From Nitrospira sp. (GTDB lineage: Bacteria; Nitrospirota; Nitrospiria; Nitrospirales; Nitrospiraceae), in contig CP060499.1 of NCBI GenBank assembly GCA_024760525.1, forward strand, positions 2,108,001 through 2,172,000: a DNA stretch of 64,000 nt, given 5' to 3'. Below the pieces are notes generated by a model. That model worked only from the letters and a program-made list of their open reading frames with translations. It did not search any database and was not told the origin of the DNA. Below are positions 43,628-52,925 of this stretch, in pieces (position 1 is the stretch's first letter; every line of letters starts with the position of its first letter). The position numbers were made by a program, and so were the translations under genes.

Positions 43628-45766
43628 TCAACGATACTCGTAGCGATAGAGCCCGTACTCCGGCGTGACTTCCGATTTCACGTTAGTGAGGACCACTCCA
43701 AGCACATTCGCCTGCGCATGGTCGAGCAGGAATTTGGCGCGTTTAAGAGCATTCCGCCCGATCCGACCGACCTGGTACACGAGAATGGCCCCGTCGACGC
43801 GCGAGCTAAAGGCGACTGCATCCGTGACCGGGAGAATCGGCGGAGTATCGATCAACACGATGTCGTAGTCTTCCTGCATTTCTGATGTCAGCGTTTTGAT
43901 CTTGTTGATGTTCAAGAACTCGTTCGGATTTCTCGATTCCGACCCGCTGGTGAGCACGTGAAGATTGTCCAACCCTGGGGTATTCATCAACCGATCGACA
44001 CCGACCGTCCCAAGCATAAGATCCGTCGCCGAGCGCACATAGGATCGCCACGAGGTCGTCCCGAGCAAGGCATCGACCAGTCCGGGCTCGCGCTCTAAGC
44101 CCAACCGCTGATGCACGATCGGCTTGCGGAGGTCCGCATCGACCAACAGCACCTTCATCCCCTCTTGCGCCATGGTGATCGCCAGATTGATGACACAGGT
44201 ACTTTTGCCTTCGCCCAAAGCGGCACTGGTAAAAATGATCGATTTGACTCTCCGATCCATACTGGCGAATTGAATATTCGTTCGAAGTGACCGAAGACTC
44301 TCCGACAGGACAGATTTGGGATCGAGCAGGCACACCAGCTTCGACAAACTGTCCGCTACGGAAGGAGGCGTATCCGGAGGCAACGCCTCCACGGCCATGT
44401 CTTTGAGGACGTTCTGATCGAACTGTGGAATGATTCCCAAGACGGGCACTTTGAGAAACTCTTCGACTCCTTCGATCGTTCCTATCGAGGTGTCGAAGGA
44501 TTCCCGGCCGAACGCAAGGACAATGCCCAGGAAGCATCCCATCAACGCTCCGATCATCAGATTCAATGTGACGTTCGATGCATTGATGGGACTCATGGGA
44601 GTCATGGCCGGAGCGATCATTGCCACTTCCTCGATCCGTTCTGCTCCTTTGATCAATAATTCCTGATGCTTCGCCTTCAGAGTGGCGAGGAGATCGGTGT
44701 TCACCTTGACCTCGCGCTCCAATCGACTCATCTGAATCGCGGCGCGAGGGTATCCGAGGTAGCGCTTCCGATAATGATCCCGCTGTTCTTGCAGCGCGTC
44801 TTCCCGATTCATCAGTGTGGCCACTTTGGACTTCAACTCTCGGATCATTTCAGATTTGACATTGTCGATCTTCAACTGCTGCTCCGTCACTTGCGGGTGA
44901 TCGGGTGTGTAGTTGATGAGCAGGGTGTCTCTTTCCTGAATCAAATCCAACAGCCGCTGATTCAGGATCGTGAGGAGGGCATTTTGTTCCTCGGTAAAGA
45001 TCCGGCCCGTCTGATTCCCGATGACCGCATCCGATCTCTTGAGCACGGCAATCTGGCGTTCGCCCTCAGCGCGCTTTCGCAACACTTCGTTGTACTGCTC
45101 TTCAAGTTTGGTAAAGGTATCCAGCGCGGCTCTCGCCTCGTCCGAGAGGAACACCCGGCCTTCGTTTTCTTTGAATCCCCGCAAGGCCTCTTCCGAGTCG
45201 TTGAGGCTTTTTTCAAGATACTCCAGCTGTTCTTCGACGAACCGCCGCGATTCGTTGACGAGACGATTCCGCGCGGCGATATTTTCAACCCGATAAGCGG
45301 ACGCCGTAGAATTCGCCATCCGTTCCGCTTGTTCAGGTTGACCGGATACGGCTGAAATACGAATGATGTTGGTATCTCCCTCTCGCTGCGCCGTAATCTC
45401 TTGACCCAGGTTGTAGACAATGTTGAGGTAAGCGGCTGACCTCTTCTCCTCTTCGGACGCCTCACGAGAGACGCGCCCAAGATCCACGGCCACTCGCTCC
45501 ATGACCGGGAAGCTCCGAACAAACTCGATCTGTGTCCCAAGATCGTTCACATTGGAGTATGAGAGGGATTCCAGGAGTTGCTGCGCCATCGTCGTACTAC
45601 GCTCGAACTTCACTCGCGCGGAGGCTTCGTAAATCGGGTTGGGTTTAAGGAACTCGGAAAACAGGAATGTAAAGACGACCACCATGACGGTGGAAAGTAG
45701 GATCAGATACTTTCTCTTTTTGAGGATGAGCCAATAATCGATGACGTTCAGTTCGTACTGTGCCAT
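43628..45766 (-). CDS. Polysaccharide co-polymerase / tyrosine autokinase (Wzc-like)
   Basis: The protein has 712 residues from ATG 45766 (AGGA 7 nt upstream; the upstream TTG 45784 is the alternative). Residues about 1-60 hold the Wzz domain with a first transmembrane helix (KYLILLSTVMVVVFTFLF). A long periplasmic coiled-coil follows (EEEKRSAAYL to LKAKHQELLIKGAERIEEV), then a second helix (NLMIGALMGCFLGIVLAFGRE). The cytosolic BY-kinase has Walker A AALGEGKS, A' LLVDADLRKP and B IVLIDTPP. It ends in a Tyr cluster YGLYRYEYR, the autophosphorylation tail. It controls chain length and export together with the Wza-like lipoprotein 27 bp downstream. Confidence 0.9.
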   Translation of the reverse strand: MAQYELNVIDYWLILKKRKYLILLSTVMVVVFTFLFSEFLKPNPIYEASARVKFERSTTMAQQLLESLSYSNVNDLGTQIEFVRSFPVMERVAVDLGRVSREASEEEKRSAAYLNIVYNLGQEITAQREGDTNIIRISAVSGQPEQAERMANSTASAYRVENIAARNRLVNESRRFVEEQLEYLEKSLNDSEEALRGFKENEGRVFLSDEARAALDTFTKLEEQYNEVLRKRAEGERQIAVLKRSDAVIGNQTGRIFTEEQNALLTILNQRLLDLIQERDTLLINYTPDHPQVTEQQLKIDNVKSEMIRELKSKVATLMNREDALQEQRDHYRKRYLGYPRAAIQMSRLEREVKVNTDLLATLKAKHQELLIKGAERIEEVAMIAPAMTPMSPINASNVTLNLMIGALMGCFLGIVLAFGRESFDTSIGTIEGVEEFLKVPVLGIIPQFDQNVLKDMAVEALPPDTPPSVADSLSKLVCLLDPKSVLSESLRSLRTNIQFASMDRRVKSIIFTSAALGEGKSTCVINLAITMAQEGMKVLLVDADLRKPIVHQRLGLEREPGLVDALLGTTSWRSYVRSATDLMLGTVGVDRLMNTPGLDNLHVLTSGSESRNPNEFLNINKIKTLTSEMQEDYDIVLIDTPPILPVTDAVAFSSRVDGAILVYQVGRIGRNALKRAKFLLDHAQANVLGVVLTNVKSEVTPEYGLYRYEYR

Positions 45767-45793
45767 GAGCAATCCTGGGTTCAAACCATCGGT

Positions 45794-46582
45794 CTAGGGC
45801 CTGGACGTAAATGCCGGAATCAGATACGCCGGATAAATCGGCATGATTGCGACCTGAATAATCGGCATAATCTTCTTTGCCGCCTCGGTCGCATCCCCGA
45901 GGTGTTCCCGCGGGACAAAGACGACGTCGTTCTCTTCAAGCGCGATATTTCGTGAGAGGTCTCCATATGTAAACAAGCGCGCCACATCGGCGGTCAGAAT
46001 GCGCGGTTTTGCGAAGTCCCCTCCCCGCACCACTCGAATCTCTTCCAAAAGCGCGGTCTCCTGAAAGTTGTCGGCGGCAGCCAAGGCCTGCAATACCGTC
46101 ATGTTGCGCGCCATAGGGATGACCCCGGGCTTTCTGACATCTCCGAACACGAACACCCGCTTGACCTTGAGCAGCTTTTTCTTGAGCGCGATCTGAACGC
46201 GCGGGTCCCGCATGAACGGCTTGGCCGCTTCTTGAACACGCTGCTCGGCCTCAGCCACGGTGAGGCCGCCGACGGCCACTTCCATGAACCCTACGGATAC
46301 GGACCCGTTTTCCCGTATCAAACTGCTGAACTTTTCTTCTCCCGCGCCTCTCCGGATGACGACCTCCAACGTATCTCCTGTTTCGATCGGCGTCTCGGCG
46401 GTTGGAACCGTTTCATCGGCATACACATCGCCTTTCGGCAACGACGGAAGCGAATGCGGCACAGCACTCACCGCCGATGGGGACAACGTCGATTGCCCGG
46501 GGTTTCGACAGCCTGTCAGAAGCAGCACGACCCCCATTGCTACGACACCGATCGCGACCGGTTCTCTTCTGAGCCACCGCAT
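45794..46582 (-). CDS. Wza-like outer-membrane polysaccharide export lipoprotein
   Basis: The protein has 262 residues. The lipobox LLLTGC puts the lipid on Cys25. The polysaccharide-export domain runs from IETGDTLEVVIRRGAG through NGSVSVGFMEVAVGGLTVAEAEQRVQ, followed by an SLBB-type segment (VKRVFVFGDVRKPGVIPMARNMTVLQALAAADNF). The C-terminal helix that crosses the outer membrane in Wza is short or absent, as in the OPX-type family without a pore helix. It is the partner of the tyrosine kinase. Confidence 0.9.
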   Translation of the reverse strand: MRWLRREPVAIGVVAMGVVLLLTGCRNPGQSTLSPSAVSAVPHSLPSLPKGDVYADETVPTAETPIETGDTLEVVIRRGAGEEKFSSLIRENGSVSVGFMEVAVGGLTVAEAEQRVQEAAKPFMRDPRVQIALKKKLLKVKRVFVFGDVRKPGVIPMARNMTVLQALAAADNFQETALLEEIRVVRGGDFAKPRILTADVARLFTYGDLSRNIALEENDVVFVPREHLGDATEAAKKIMPIIQVAIMPIYPAYLIPAFTSRP

Positions 46583-46592
46583 ACAGTCTCTC

Positions 46593-47546
46593 CTACGATG
46601 CCGCCATGGGTTGCAGGACCTCCGCGACGTGCGACGACAGCCCTTGGGACAAATCCAATTCGGTTACTTCATCGAACTTGGAGACCGCGACCACCGGACG
46701 CAGCGGATACCGTGAATTGATCCTCCTCACAGTTCCGATCTCTCCTGTACTGAGGCGTATCCTTGTTCCAACCGGATAGAGAGTGATCTGATCCCCCACG
46801 GCCTTTAAAACACGGAGCGAAAATGTCGTCTTGGCGTGAAGCAGCAGGTCCCGGATTGCCTGGTGAGGGGTGAGGCTTTTTCGATAGGGCCTCGCGGTCG
46901 CCATAGCATCCAGTGCATCGACAATGCCGATGATCTGCGCCGGCTCCGTGATCTGGTTGCCCTTTAATCGGCATGGATATCCACTGCCGTCCCACCGTTC
47001 GTGCTCCTGCGCGCTTATCACCGAAACCCATTCGAACACGCTGCCGTGCCCGGCGAGAATCCGCCGACCCCGCTCAGGGTGAGTACGAAGAAGATCTCGC
47101 TCGTCATCCGAGAAAGATCCACTCCTCTCGACGAGTGATGCAGGCAGGGTCCACATACCGATGTCGTGCAGCAGCCCCGCCAACGCCAATCGTTCCAAGT
47201 CGTCCTCAGAGTACTGCAACCCCATTCCCACCTTGGCGCCCAACACGGCGACGTGCAGTGCATTCTCTATGAGATAATCCTCGGCCTGACCGTCCAAGAC
47301 CCATCCGATGAGCTCGTCGCTGCGCCGGAGTAGTTGCACCAAACGACCGGCCAGATCAGTGCATCCTTTGAGCTGCGGCGCTTTGTTCGAACGAACCGCC
47401 TCTCTGACCCGGTGTAGCTCCTGCCTCGTCGAAACACACCAGCAGCGATCGGCATCGAGGGATAACGCCGCGGCCTGAGGCCGAGGCGGCTCGCCCCTTT
47501 TTGGATCAGAGGCCTCCTCCCGGATCAGATCAGATAGCCGTGCCAC
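46593..47546 (-). CDS. HD-GYP domain protein, probable c-di-GMP phosphodiesterase
   Basis: The protein has 317 residues. The HD core is GLLHDIGMW (His127, Asp128), with HPERGRRIL, AQEHERWDGSGYPCRLKG (GYP, 189-191), and IIGIVDALDAMATARPYRK. All metal ligands of an active HD-GYP phosphodiesterase appear present. A final 60-residue beta-rich part (LYPVGTIRLSTGEIG-type) is a common C-terminal extension. As the first large gene of the exopolysaccharide run, 10 bp before the Wza-like gene, it links c-di-GMP turnover to glycan production. Confidence 0.85.
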   Translation of the reverse strand: MARLSDLIREEASDPKRGEPPRPQAAALSLDADRCWCVSTRQELHRVREAVRSNKAPQLKGCTDLAGRLVQLLRRSDELIGWVLDGQAEDYLIENALHVAVLGAKVGMGLQYSEDDLERLALAGLLHDIGMWTLPASLVERSGSFSDDERDLLRTHPERGRRILAGHGSVFEWVSVISAQEHERWDGSGYPCRLKGNQITEPAQIIGIVDALDAMATARPYRKSLTPHQAIRDLLLHAKTTFSLRVLKAVGDQITLYPVGTRIRLSTGEIGTVRRINSRYPLRPVVAVSKFDEVTELDLSQGLSSHVAEVLQPMAAS

Positions 47547-47585
47547 CCTTGTGCTTCCTCCTGTGGGTTGCGACTCTCAACAACC

Positions 47586-47762
47586 TCATTTGTGCACAAC
47601 CTTTCTCGTAGTGGAGTCCGGCCGCGGATCGAGCTTGTTAAGCTCCCGTTCCAATGTGGCACGAATAAACCCACTCGTCGTGTATCCCTGCTGCTTCAGG
47701 GCGTCGAGCTTCTCCTTGAGCTCGACCGGAAGTTGAATAACGATGCGAACGAGCCTAGGCAT
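47586..47762 (-). CDS. Ribbon-helix-helix (CopG/Arc-like) DNA-binding protein
   Basis: A 58-residue protein from ATG 47762 (GGGAG 9 nt upstream; the open frame begins at 47813). MPRLVRIVIQLPVELKEKLDALKQQGYTTSGFIRATLERELNKL has the beta strand (RIVIQLP), helix A, the loop Gly and helix B of the RHH fold, with a short polar tail. These proteins bind DNA as dimers. It is the first gene of the cluster, 39 bp upstream of the HD-GYP gene, and may regulate the locus. Confidence 0.75.
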   Translation of the reverse strand: MPRLVRIVIQLPVELKEKLDALKQQGYTTSGFIRATLERELNKLDPRPDSTTRKVVHK

Positions 47763-47992
47763 GATTGTGACTCCCTTTAGACAGAGCGCTGGTCTGGCAA
47801 GAGACTTCTGCACGTGCTATGCCTTGCTAGCATTTCGTTAAAAGTGAGAAAATACTGATACTTCTGCTGTGGTCTCTCAGCATTTCTGCAAAAAAGCGCC
47901 AAAAACTGTCACTCCTTACCGATCTTGTACAGTCAGGTGACAGCGCCGGCGGATTCCGTGAGAAAGAGGTCGACCCGATACGTGTCGGCCGA
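47763..47992. other. Intergenic region upstream of the polysaccharide cluster
   Basis: Between the comEC stop and the RHH gene, on a strand where both genes run the same way. It should hold the cluster promoter and possibly an operator for the RHH protein. I saw AT-rich stretches near 47820-47860 but no hexamer pair I would defend. Confidence 0.3.
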
Positions 47993-50509
47993 TCAGGCCA
48001 ATTGGAGGAAGAGCCGGCGCCAATTCTGGTATTCACAGCGCCAAAGGCAGTTGGGAAGATCGACCGGTTGCACGAGAAGATCTCTCATGCGGGTCACGGT
48101 AAATTCGGGACTCGTCAAACGTCCTGTCACCCAGATCGCTCCATCACGATCCGTACGATAGACAGTCACATGCTCATCTTCATAGGCTTGGAGCACTGAT
48201 TCAACCGGATGTCCATAAGGGTTGGTTGCGCCAACCGAGACGACTGCATACTGCGGGTGGAGTTGCCGGAGCCAGTCCCGATCCAGTGAGCTGCGCGCTC
48301 CGTGATGCGGCACTTTCAGTATGGTGACCGGCCTTCGCCCCTCTTCTGTCAATCGACTCAACGCGCCAATCTCAATGTCGGCGGCAAAGAGAATGGAATG
48401 AACTCCGCACTGTAATCGCGAGACAATGGATCGATTGTTCAAGGATGACCCGCTGTGGGGTCGGAATAGTTCAGGCATACCGGTTGATTCCGGCGGATTG
48501 AGAATGCTCAACTGACAGGGGCCGGACGGTAACAAGTCTTTCCCGCGCACGGCAGTTTGTTCGTCGATGTGCCGATGGCGCAGGGCTGCGTTGAGGTCTT
48601 CGACGAATCGCTCAGACCGCTCCGTTCCCACTCCCCAATACTGACCGACTGACATGTGTTGGAGCACCCAAATCAACCCGCCGACATGATCCAGTTGCAG
48701 ATGTGTGCCGACAACATGATCGATATGATGGATTCCCCTATTCCACAGAAATGGTGCCACCACCCCACGCCCCATATCAAACCGCTCATGTCGAGATCCA
48801 CCGTCGATAAGCACCGTCCGACCATCCGGCAATTCGACCACGGCACTATCCCCTTGTCCAACATCGAGGAACGTGACGCGCCAGTGATCACCATCCCTCG
48901 GCAATCCTGGAACGACAAGCCACCAACTGATCAACACGATCGCCATACCGGCGCTCGCAACCCGGACGCGCAGCGGCAGAGCATGAATGCATGCCACGAT
49001 CAGCCCTGAATAAAATAGCGCCATCATCGGTATCGACGGCGCAGCCACATGCCATTCCCCTCCTGGAAGGCCTGCACACCACCGAAGCGCAATAATCATC
49101 CACTCGAACAAGTGCTCCAAAGCTGAGCCGAAGATCAAGGAATCAGCGCCGGACATGATCGTCCACAGAGCGGCGAGTAAGCCCAGTGGAACTAAGACGA
49201 TACCCGTAAACGGAATAGCCACGAGATTGCTAACGATTCCCATCCATGGAACCTGATTGAAATAAAAGGCGACGATGGGGAAAGTGGCCAACGTCACAAC
49301 CCCGCTCATCGACAAAGCCTTGAGCCCATGGTTCACGAGGCGGGATCTCAGTCCTCTGTCAGCATGTTCCTGTTGTTGGTTCCATGATTGTGCAAACGAG
49401 ATCATGTTGATCATCACGAGTACGGACAGAAACGAGAGCTGAAAGGAAATATCGAAGATCGCCCGAGGATCGTGTAAGACGATCACCAAGAGAGCCGTCG
49501 CCATCATGTGACCGAGATGGCGTTCGTGCCCAAGCCAGACGGCAACCATGGCCAGCGTAATCATGACAAGCGAGCGCATGGTCGCTAATTCAGCTCCGGC
49601 CAGCAAAGCATACAGCGCGACAGCCGGCCACGTGAGAAGAATTGCGACCTTTGAAGGCGTGAGTCGTCGAGAAAGGGCCAACAAGAGGTTAGTGGGAAGC
49701 CGCAAGACGACTTGTCTTATTACCCAAAACACGACCATGGCGACAAGCCCGAGGTGTGAGCCGGAGATCGAGAGTAGATGAACGGTTCCGGTGACCATGA
49801 ACCACTCTTGGAGATCTTGCTCGAGGTATCCACGCTCCCCAATGATCATGCCGAGAAATACTCCCAGAGCAGGCTGGCTCAACGTGCGGATCGCGGCATC
49901 CCGTATACCGGCTCTCCACCGATCGATGTGATTCCACCAACTCCATAGTCCACTATGGGGCTTCTCCAACAGCGTCACCGCCTGAGGACCGGCGATAGTG
50001 GCGACAAGTTCGATCCCTTGTTGGTCTAAATAGGCGGCATAATTGAATCCTCCCGGATTCAACGACCCGTTCGGACGGTGAACGCGTCCGTGAAATCGGA
50101 TACGGTCGCCATGGTGAAGCGTGACACCCGGATCACGCCACACAAGGCGTATGTGCCTTGATTTCGAGGCCGAGTCTTCAGTTTGCACGAGAAGTGTCTG
50201 ACGCCTTAGACTATGCTGAACAGGCGCCACAACCCGAACCGTGAACGTGGCTTGAGCAGTGTCATGCAGCGCCGGTAAAGAAGCTCGATCCTGTGGCGGT
50301 GGAGCTGTGACGGTCCAATAGACGACCCCGGAAAGAACACTCACATACAAGAGCAGGGCGGACTGTGTGTCTAGATAGCCGGCTCGTTCGAGAGCACTGA
50401 ATCCAACGGCCACACCGACCAGTAAACCAATGAGAGAGAGCGGGAAAAAAGGGAGTTCCGATCCACACAGAAGACCGAAGAGAAACGCTGCCGTAAGGGA
50501 GGGAAGCAT
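47993..50509 (-). CDS. comEC: ComEC/Rec2-family DNA uptake channel
   Basis: An 838-residue polytopic protein. The N-terminal DUF4131 region and the OB-like segment (VTLHHGDRIRFHGRVHRPNGSLNPGGFNYAAYL) are typical. The competence domain carries TVHLLSISGSHLGLVAMVVFWV, and the C-terminal metallo-beta-lactamase-like domain starts VTFLDVGQGDSAVVELPDGRTVLIDGG. Its metal motif reads THLQLDHVGG, a variation on HxHxDH also seen elsewhere in ComEC. It should import single-stranded DNA through the inner membrane. It lies 29 bp after glmM. Confidence 0.9.
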   Translation of the reverse strand: MLPSLTAAFLFGLLCGSELPFFPLSLIGLLVGVAVGFSALERAGYLDTQSALLLYVSVLSGVVYWTVTAPPPQDRASLPALHDTAQATFTVRVVAPVQHSLRRQTLLVQTEDSASKSRHIRLVWRDPGVTLHHGDRIRFHGRVHRPNGSLNPGGFNYAAYLDQQGIELVATIAGPQAVTLLEKPHSGLWSWWNHIDRWRAGIRDAAIRTLSQPALGVFLGMIIGERGYLEQDLQEWFMVTGTVHLLSISGSHLGLVAMVVFWVIRQVVLRLPTNLLLALSRRLTPSKVAILLTWPAVALYALLAGAELATMRSLVMITLAMVAVWLGHERHLGHMMATALLVIVLHDPRAIFDISFQLSFLSVLVMINMISFAQSWNQQQEHADRGLRSRLVNHGLKALSMSGVVTLATFPIVAFYFNQVPWMGIVSNLVAIPFTGIVLVPLGLLAALWTIMSGADSLIFGSALEHLFEWMIIALRWCAGLPGGEWHVAAPSIPMMALFYSGLIVACIHALPLRVRVASAGMAIVLISWWLVVPGLPRDGDHWRVTFLDVGQGDSAVVELPDGRTVLIDGGSRHERFDMGRGVVAPFLWNRGIHHIDHVVGTHLQLDHVGGLIWVLQHMSVGQYWGVGTERSERFVEDLNAALRHRHIDEQTAVRGKDLLPSGPCQLSILNPPESTGMPELFRPHSGSSLNNRSIVSRLQCGVHSILFAADIEIGALSRLTEEGRRPVTILKVPHHGARSSLDRDWLRQLHPQYAVVSVGATNPYGHPVESVLQAYEDEHVTVYRTDRDGAIWVTGRLTSPEFTVTRMRDLLVQPVDLPNCLWRCEYQNWRRLFLQLA

Positions 50510-50538
50510 GAGCGTCCCTTATGCGCGAGAAGGAACAC

Positions 50539-51888
50539 TCAGCCGATATGTTCCCGCACGACTCTGGCCAGATCTTCAGCCACTTCTTTCACAACCGTAG
50601 ACTGCTCGCCTTCCACCATGATTCGCAACAACGGTTCAGTCCCGGAGTATCGAATCACGACTCGACCGCTTCCGTTGAGGCGACGCTCATTTTCTTGTAT
50701 CGCCCGATCGATATCGGGAATCGACTCCAAGACCGGCTTTCGCTTGACGTGAATATTGACCAATACCTGAGGCACAGCGGTCATCGCTTTTGCCAACTCG
50801 GACAACGGCTTTTGGGTTCGTTTGATTAATGACAACATTTGCAGAGCCGAGATGAGGCCGTCTCCGGTCGTGTTATGGTCCAGAAAGATGAAATGTCCCG
50901 ATTGTTCGCCGCCGAAATTAAAGCCCTCCGCCAACATACGTTCGAGCAGGTATCGATCACCGACCGGTGTTCGAATCAGTTTAATGCCTGCTTTGGCCAT
51001 CGACAACTCAAGTCCAAAATTGCTCATGACGGTTCCGACCAGGGTTTGCTTGGCAAGTAGGCCATGTTGATGGAGATCGAGACCCAGCGCGGCCATGACA
51101 TGGTCTCCGTCGATGATCATCCCTTGTTCGCAGACGAAGACGGCCCGATCGGCATCGCCATCCAAGGCGATCCCGATGTCCGCTTTATGGCGGCGCACGG
51201 CCTCCTGAAGGACTTCGGGATGAACGGCACCGCACCCTGAATTGATGTTCATACCGTCAGGTTTGTTGGCGATGACCTCAACCGTCGCTCCCAATTCCTT
51301 AAGAACGGTCGGCGCGACTTTGTATGCTGCACCATTGGCACAGTCGACAACGAGCTTGACTCCTTGAAAATCCAGATCCTTGGGCAGCGAACGCTTTGCA
51401 AATTCGATATAGCGCCCCTCCGCATCGTCGATACGGTAGGCTTTGCCGATAAGATCCGCCGTCGGTCTGAGATGCCGAATTTCATCCGACACGATCAGTT
51501 CCTCGATACGCGCCTCCACCTCGTCCGGCAGCTTGAAGCCGTCGCTTGAAAAGAATTTGATTCCGTTGTCTTGGTAAGGATTGTGCGACGCCGAGATGAC
51601 GACCCCCGCATCTGCGCGAAGACTCCGAGTCAAGAAGGCAATGGCCGGCGTCGGCATCGGTCCGACCAACAGCACATCGACCCCCATTGAACAGATTCCC
51701 GCCAGTAAGGCAGACTCCAGCATATAGCCTGAAATCCGGGTATCTTTACCGATCACGATCTGATGGCGCCCTGCCCGTCGCATGAAGATATGCGCGGCTG
51801 CTCGTCCTAACTGCATCGCCATCTCGCTGGTCATGGGGTCGAGATTCGCGACGCCTCGGACACCGTCCGTGCCGAATAACTTACGCAT
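50539..51888 (-). CDS. glmM: Phosphoglucosamine mutase
   Basis: Converts glucosamine-6-phosphate to glucosamine-1-phosphate for UDP-GlcNAc and thus peptidoglycan and surface glycans. The 449 residues match the family. RKLFGTDGVRGVANLDPMT is the conserved start. VVISASHNPYQDNGIKFF contains the phosphorylated active Ser (101). ALDGDADRAVFVCEQG is the metal loop, and the sugar-binding NFGGEQSGHFIF and RYSGTEPLLRIMVEG are intact. AGGAG is 4-5 nt before ATG 51888 and too near to 51891, so the second ATG is chosen. It overlaps folP by 8 bp. Confidence 0.95.
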   Translation of the reverse strand: MRKLFGTDGVRGVANLDPMTSEMAMQLGRAAAHIFMRRAGRHQIVIGKDTRISGYMLESALLAGICSMGVDVLLVGPMPTPAIAFLTRSLRADAGVVISASHNPYQDNGIKFFSSDGFKLPDEVEARIEELIVSDEIRHLRPTADLIGKAYRIDDAEGRYIEFAKRSLPKDLDFQGVKLVVDCANGAAYKVAPTVLKELGATVEVIANKPDGMNINSGCGAVHPEVLQEAVRRHKADIGIALDGDADRAVFVCEQGMIIDGDHVMAALGLDLHQHGLLAKQTLVGTVMSNFGLELSMAKAGIKLIRTPVGDRYLLERMLAEGFNFGGEQSGHFIFLDHNTTGDGLISALQMLSLIKRTQKPLSELAKAMTAVPQVLVNIHVKRKPVLESIPDIDRAIQENERRLNGSGRVVIRYSGTEPLLRIMVEGEQSTVVKEVAEDLARVVREHIG

Positions 51889-52792
51889 CATACTCCTGTC
51901 CGCAAGACGACCAACGAGGGCTCAACGCCGCGGCCATCTTGACTACATCGATCATCATGGCGACATCATGAACACGCACGATGTGCGCGCCTCGGTCAAC
52001 AGCCAATGCAACGGCCGCTGCCGTTCCCCATTCACGTTGGTCAACGGGCCTGTCGACGATGTCCCCAATGAAACCTTTCCGTGACAGACCGACGAGCAAG
52101 GGACAGTCCAGCATGGCCAAAGATGTCAGTCCTCTCAGAAGCTCAAGGTTATGCAGCAACAGCTTACCAAAACCGAATCCAGGATCAAGAATGATGTTCG
52201 TTCGAGGTATCCCGGCGAGAAGAGCGGTTTCTACACGTTCCTCAAAAAACTGCGACACTTCGGCGCCGACATCAGAGTAATGCGGCGCGCGTTGCATCGT
52301 TTGGGGAGTTCCTTGCATGTGCATCAGGACGACGGCCGCGCCTGATTTGATAATTACGGAAGCCATCGCTGGATCGTGCCGCAGAGCACTCACATCATTG
52401 ATAATCGATGCTCCAATATCCAGCGCAAGCCGAGCCACTCGTGACTTCGTGGTATCGATCGAAATAGGGACGTTCACACGGTGCGCTAATCCTTCAACCA
52501 CCGGGATAATTCGAGCCAGTTCATCATCTTCACTGACTGGACTGGAACCAGGCCTCGTCGATTCTCCTCCTATATCGATGATGTCCGCTCCTTGTTTGAC
52601 GAGTTCCAACGCATGTGCGATCGCGCGTTCGGGTACCACATATCGTCCCCCGTCATAGAAGGAATCAGCCGTGACATTGACGACACCCATGATGAGCGGG
52701 CGTGTCTGCCAGTAAATCCTGCGTCCTTTGGCTGAAAACCAATTTCGTATGGGAATCTCCTGTGAGATGACGTGTCTCAACTCTTGCACCAA
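51881..52792 (-). CDS. folP: Dihydropteroate synthase
   Basis: Joins para-aminobenzoate to dihydropterin pyrophosphate in folate synthesis. The protein has 303 residues including a 35-residue N-terminal extension before PLIMGVVNVTADSFYDGG. The usual NVTPDSF is NVTADSF here. ADIIDIGGESTRPGSSPV, PISIDTTKSRVA, INDVSALRHDP, VLMHMQGTP, LDPGFGFGK and LLVGLSRKGFIG are all conserved. The start is GTG 52792. It is separated from ftsH by 133 bp that contain a perfect hairpin. Confidence 0.95.
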   Translation of the reverse strand: MVQELRHVISQEIPIRNWFSAKGRRIYWQTRPLIMGVVNVTADSFYDGGRYVVPERAIAHALELVKQGADIIDIGGESTRPGSSPVSEDDELARIIPVVEGLAHRVNVPISIDTTKSRVARLALDIGASIINDVSALRHDPAMASVIIKSGAAVVLMHMQGTPQTMQRAPHYSDVGAEVSQFFEERVETALLAGIPRTNIILDPGFGFGKLLLHNLELLRGLTSLAMLDCPLLVGLSRKGFIGDIVDRPVDQREWGTAAAVALAVDRGAHIVRVHDVAMMIDVVKMAAALSPRWSSCGQEYDA

Positions 52793-52882
52793 GGCATGTG
52801 ATATCTCATACGCAGTTCACCACTCTAGAGTTGCACGCCACTGAGCTGCCAGTAGCATCCAGGGGAATTTTGAATTATGAGA

Positions 52883-52915
52883 TGCACCAGCTCCCATTCC
52901 ATGGGAGCTGGTGCA
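52883..52915 (-). terminator. Perfect 15-bp inverted repeat between ftsH and folP
   Basis: TGCACCAGCTCCCAT and its exact complement flank a 3-nt loop. The position, 10 bp past the ftsH stop, suits a terminator or mRNA-end protector, but no run of U follows on the minus strand. It may reduce read-through into folP and not stop it. Confidence 0.45.
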
Positions 52916-52925
52916 CGATATCTTT

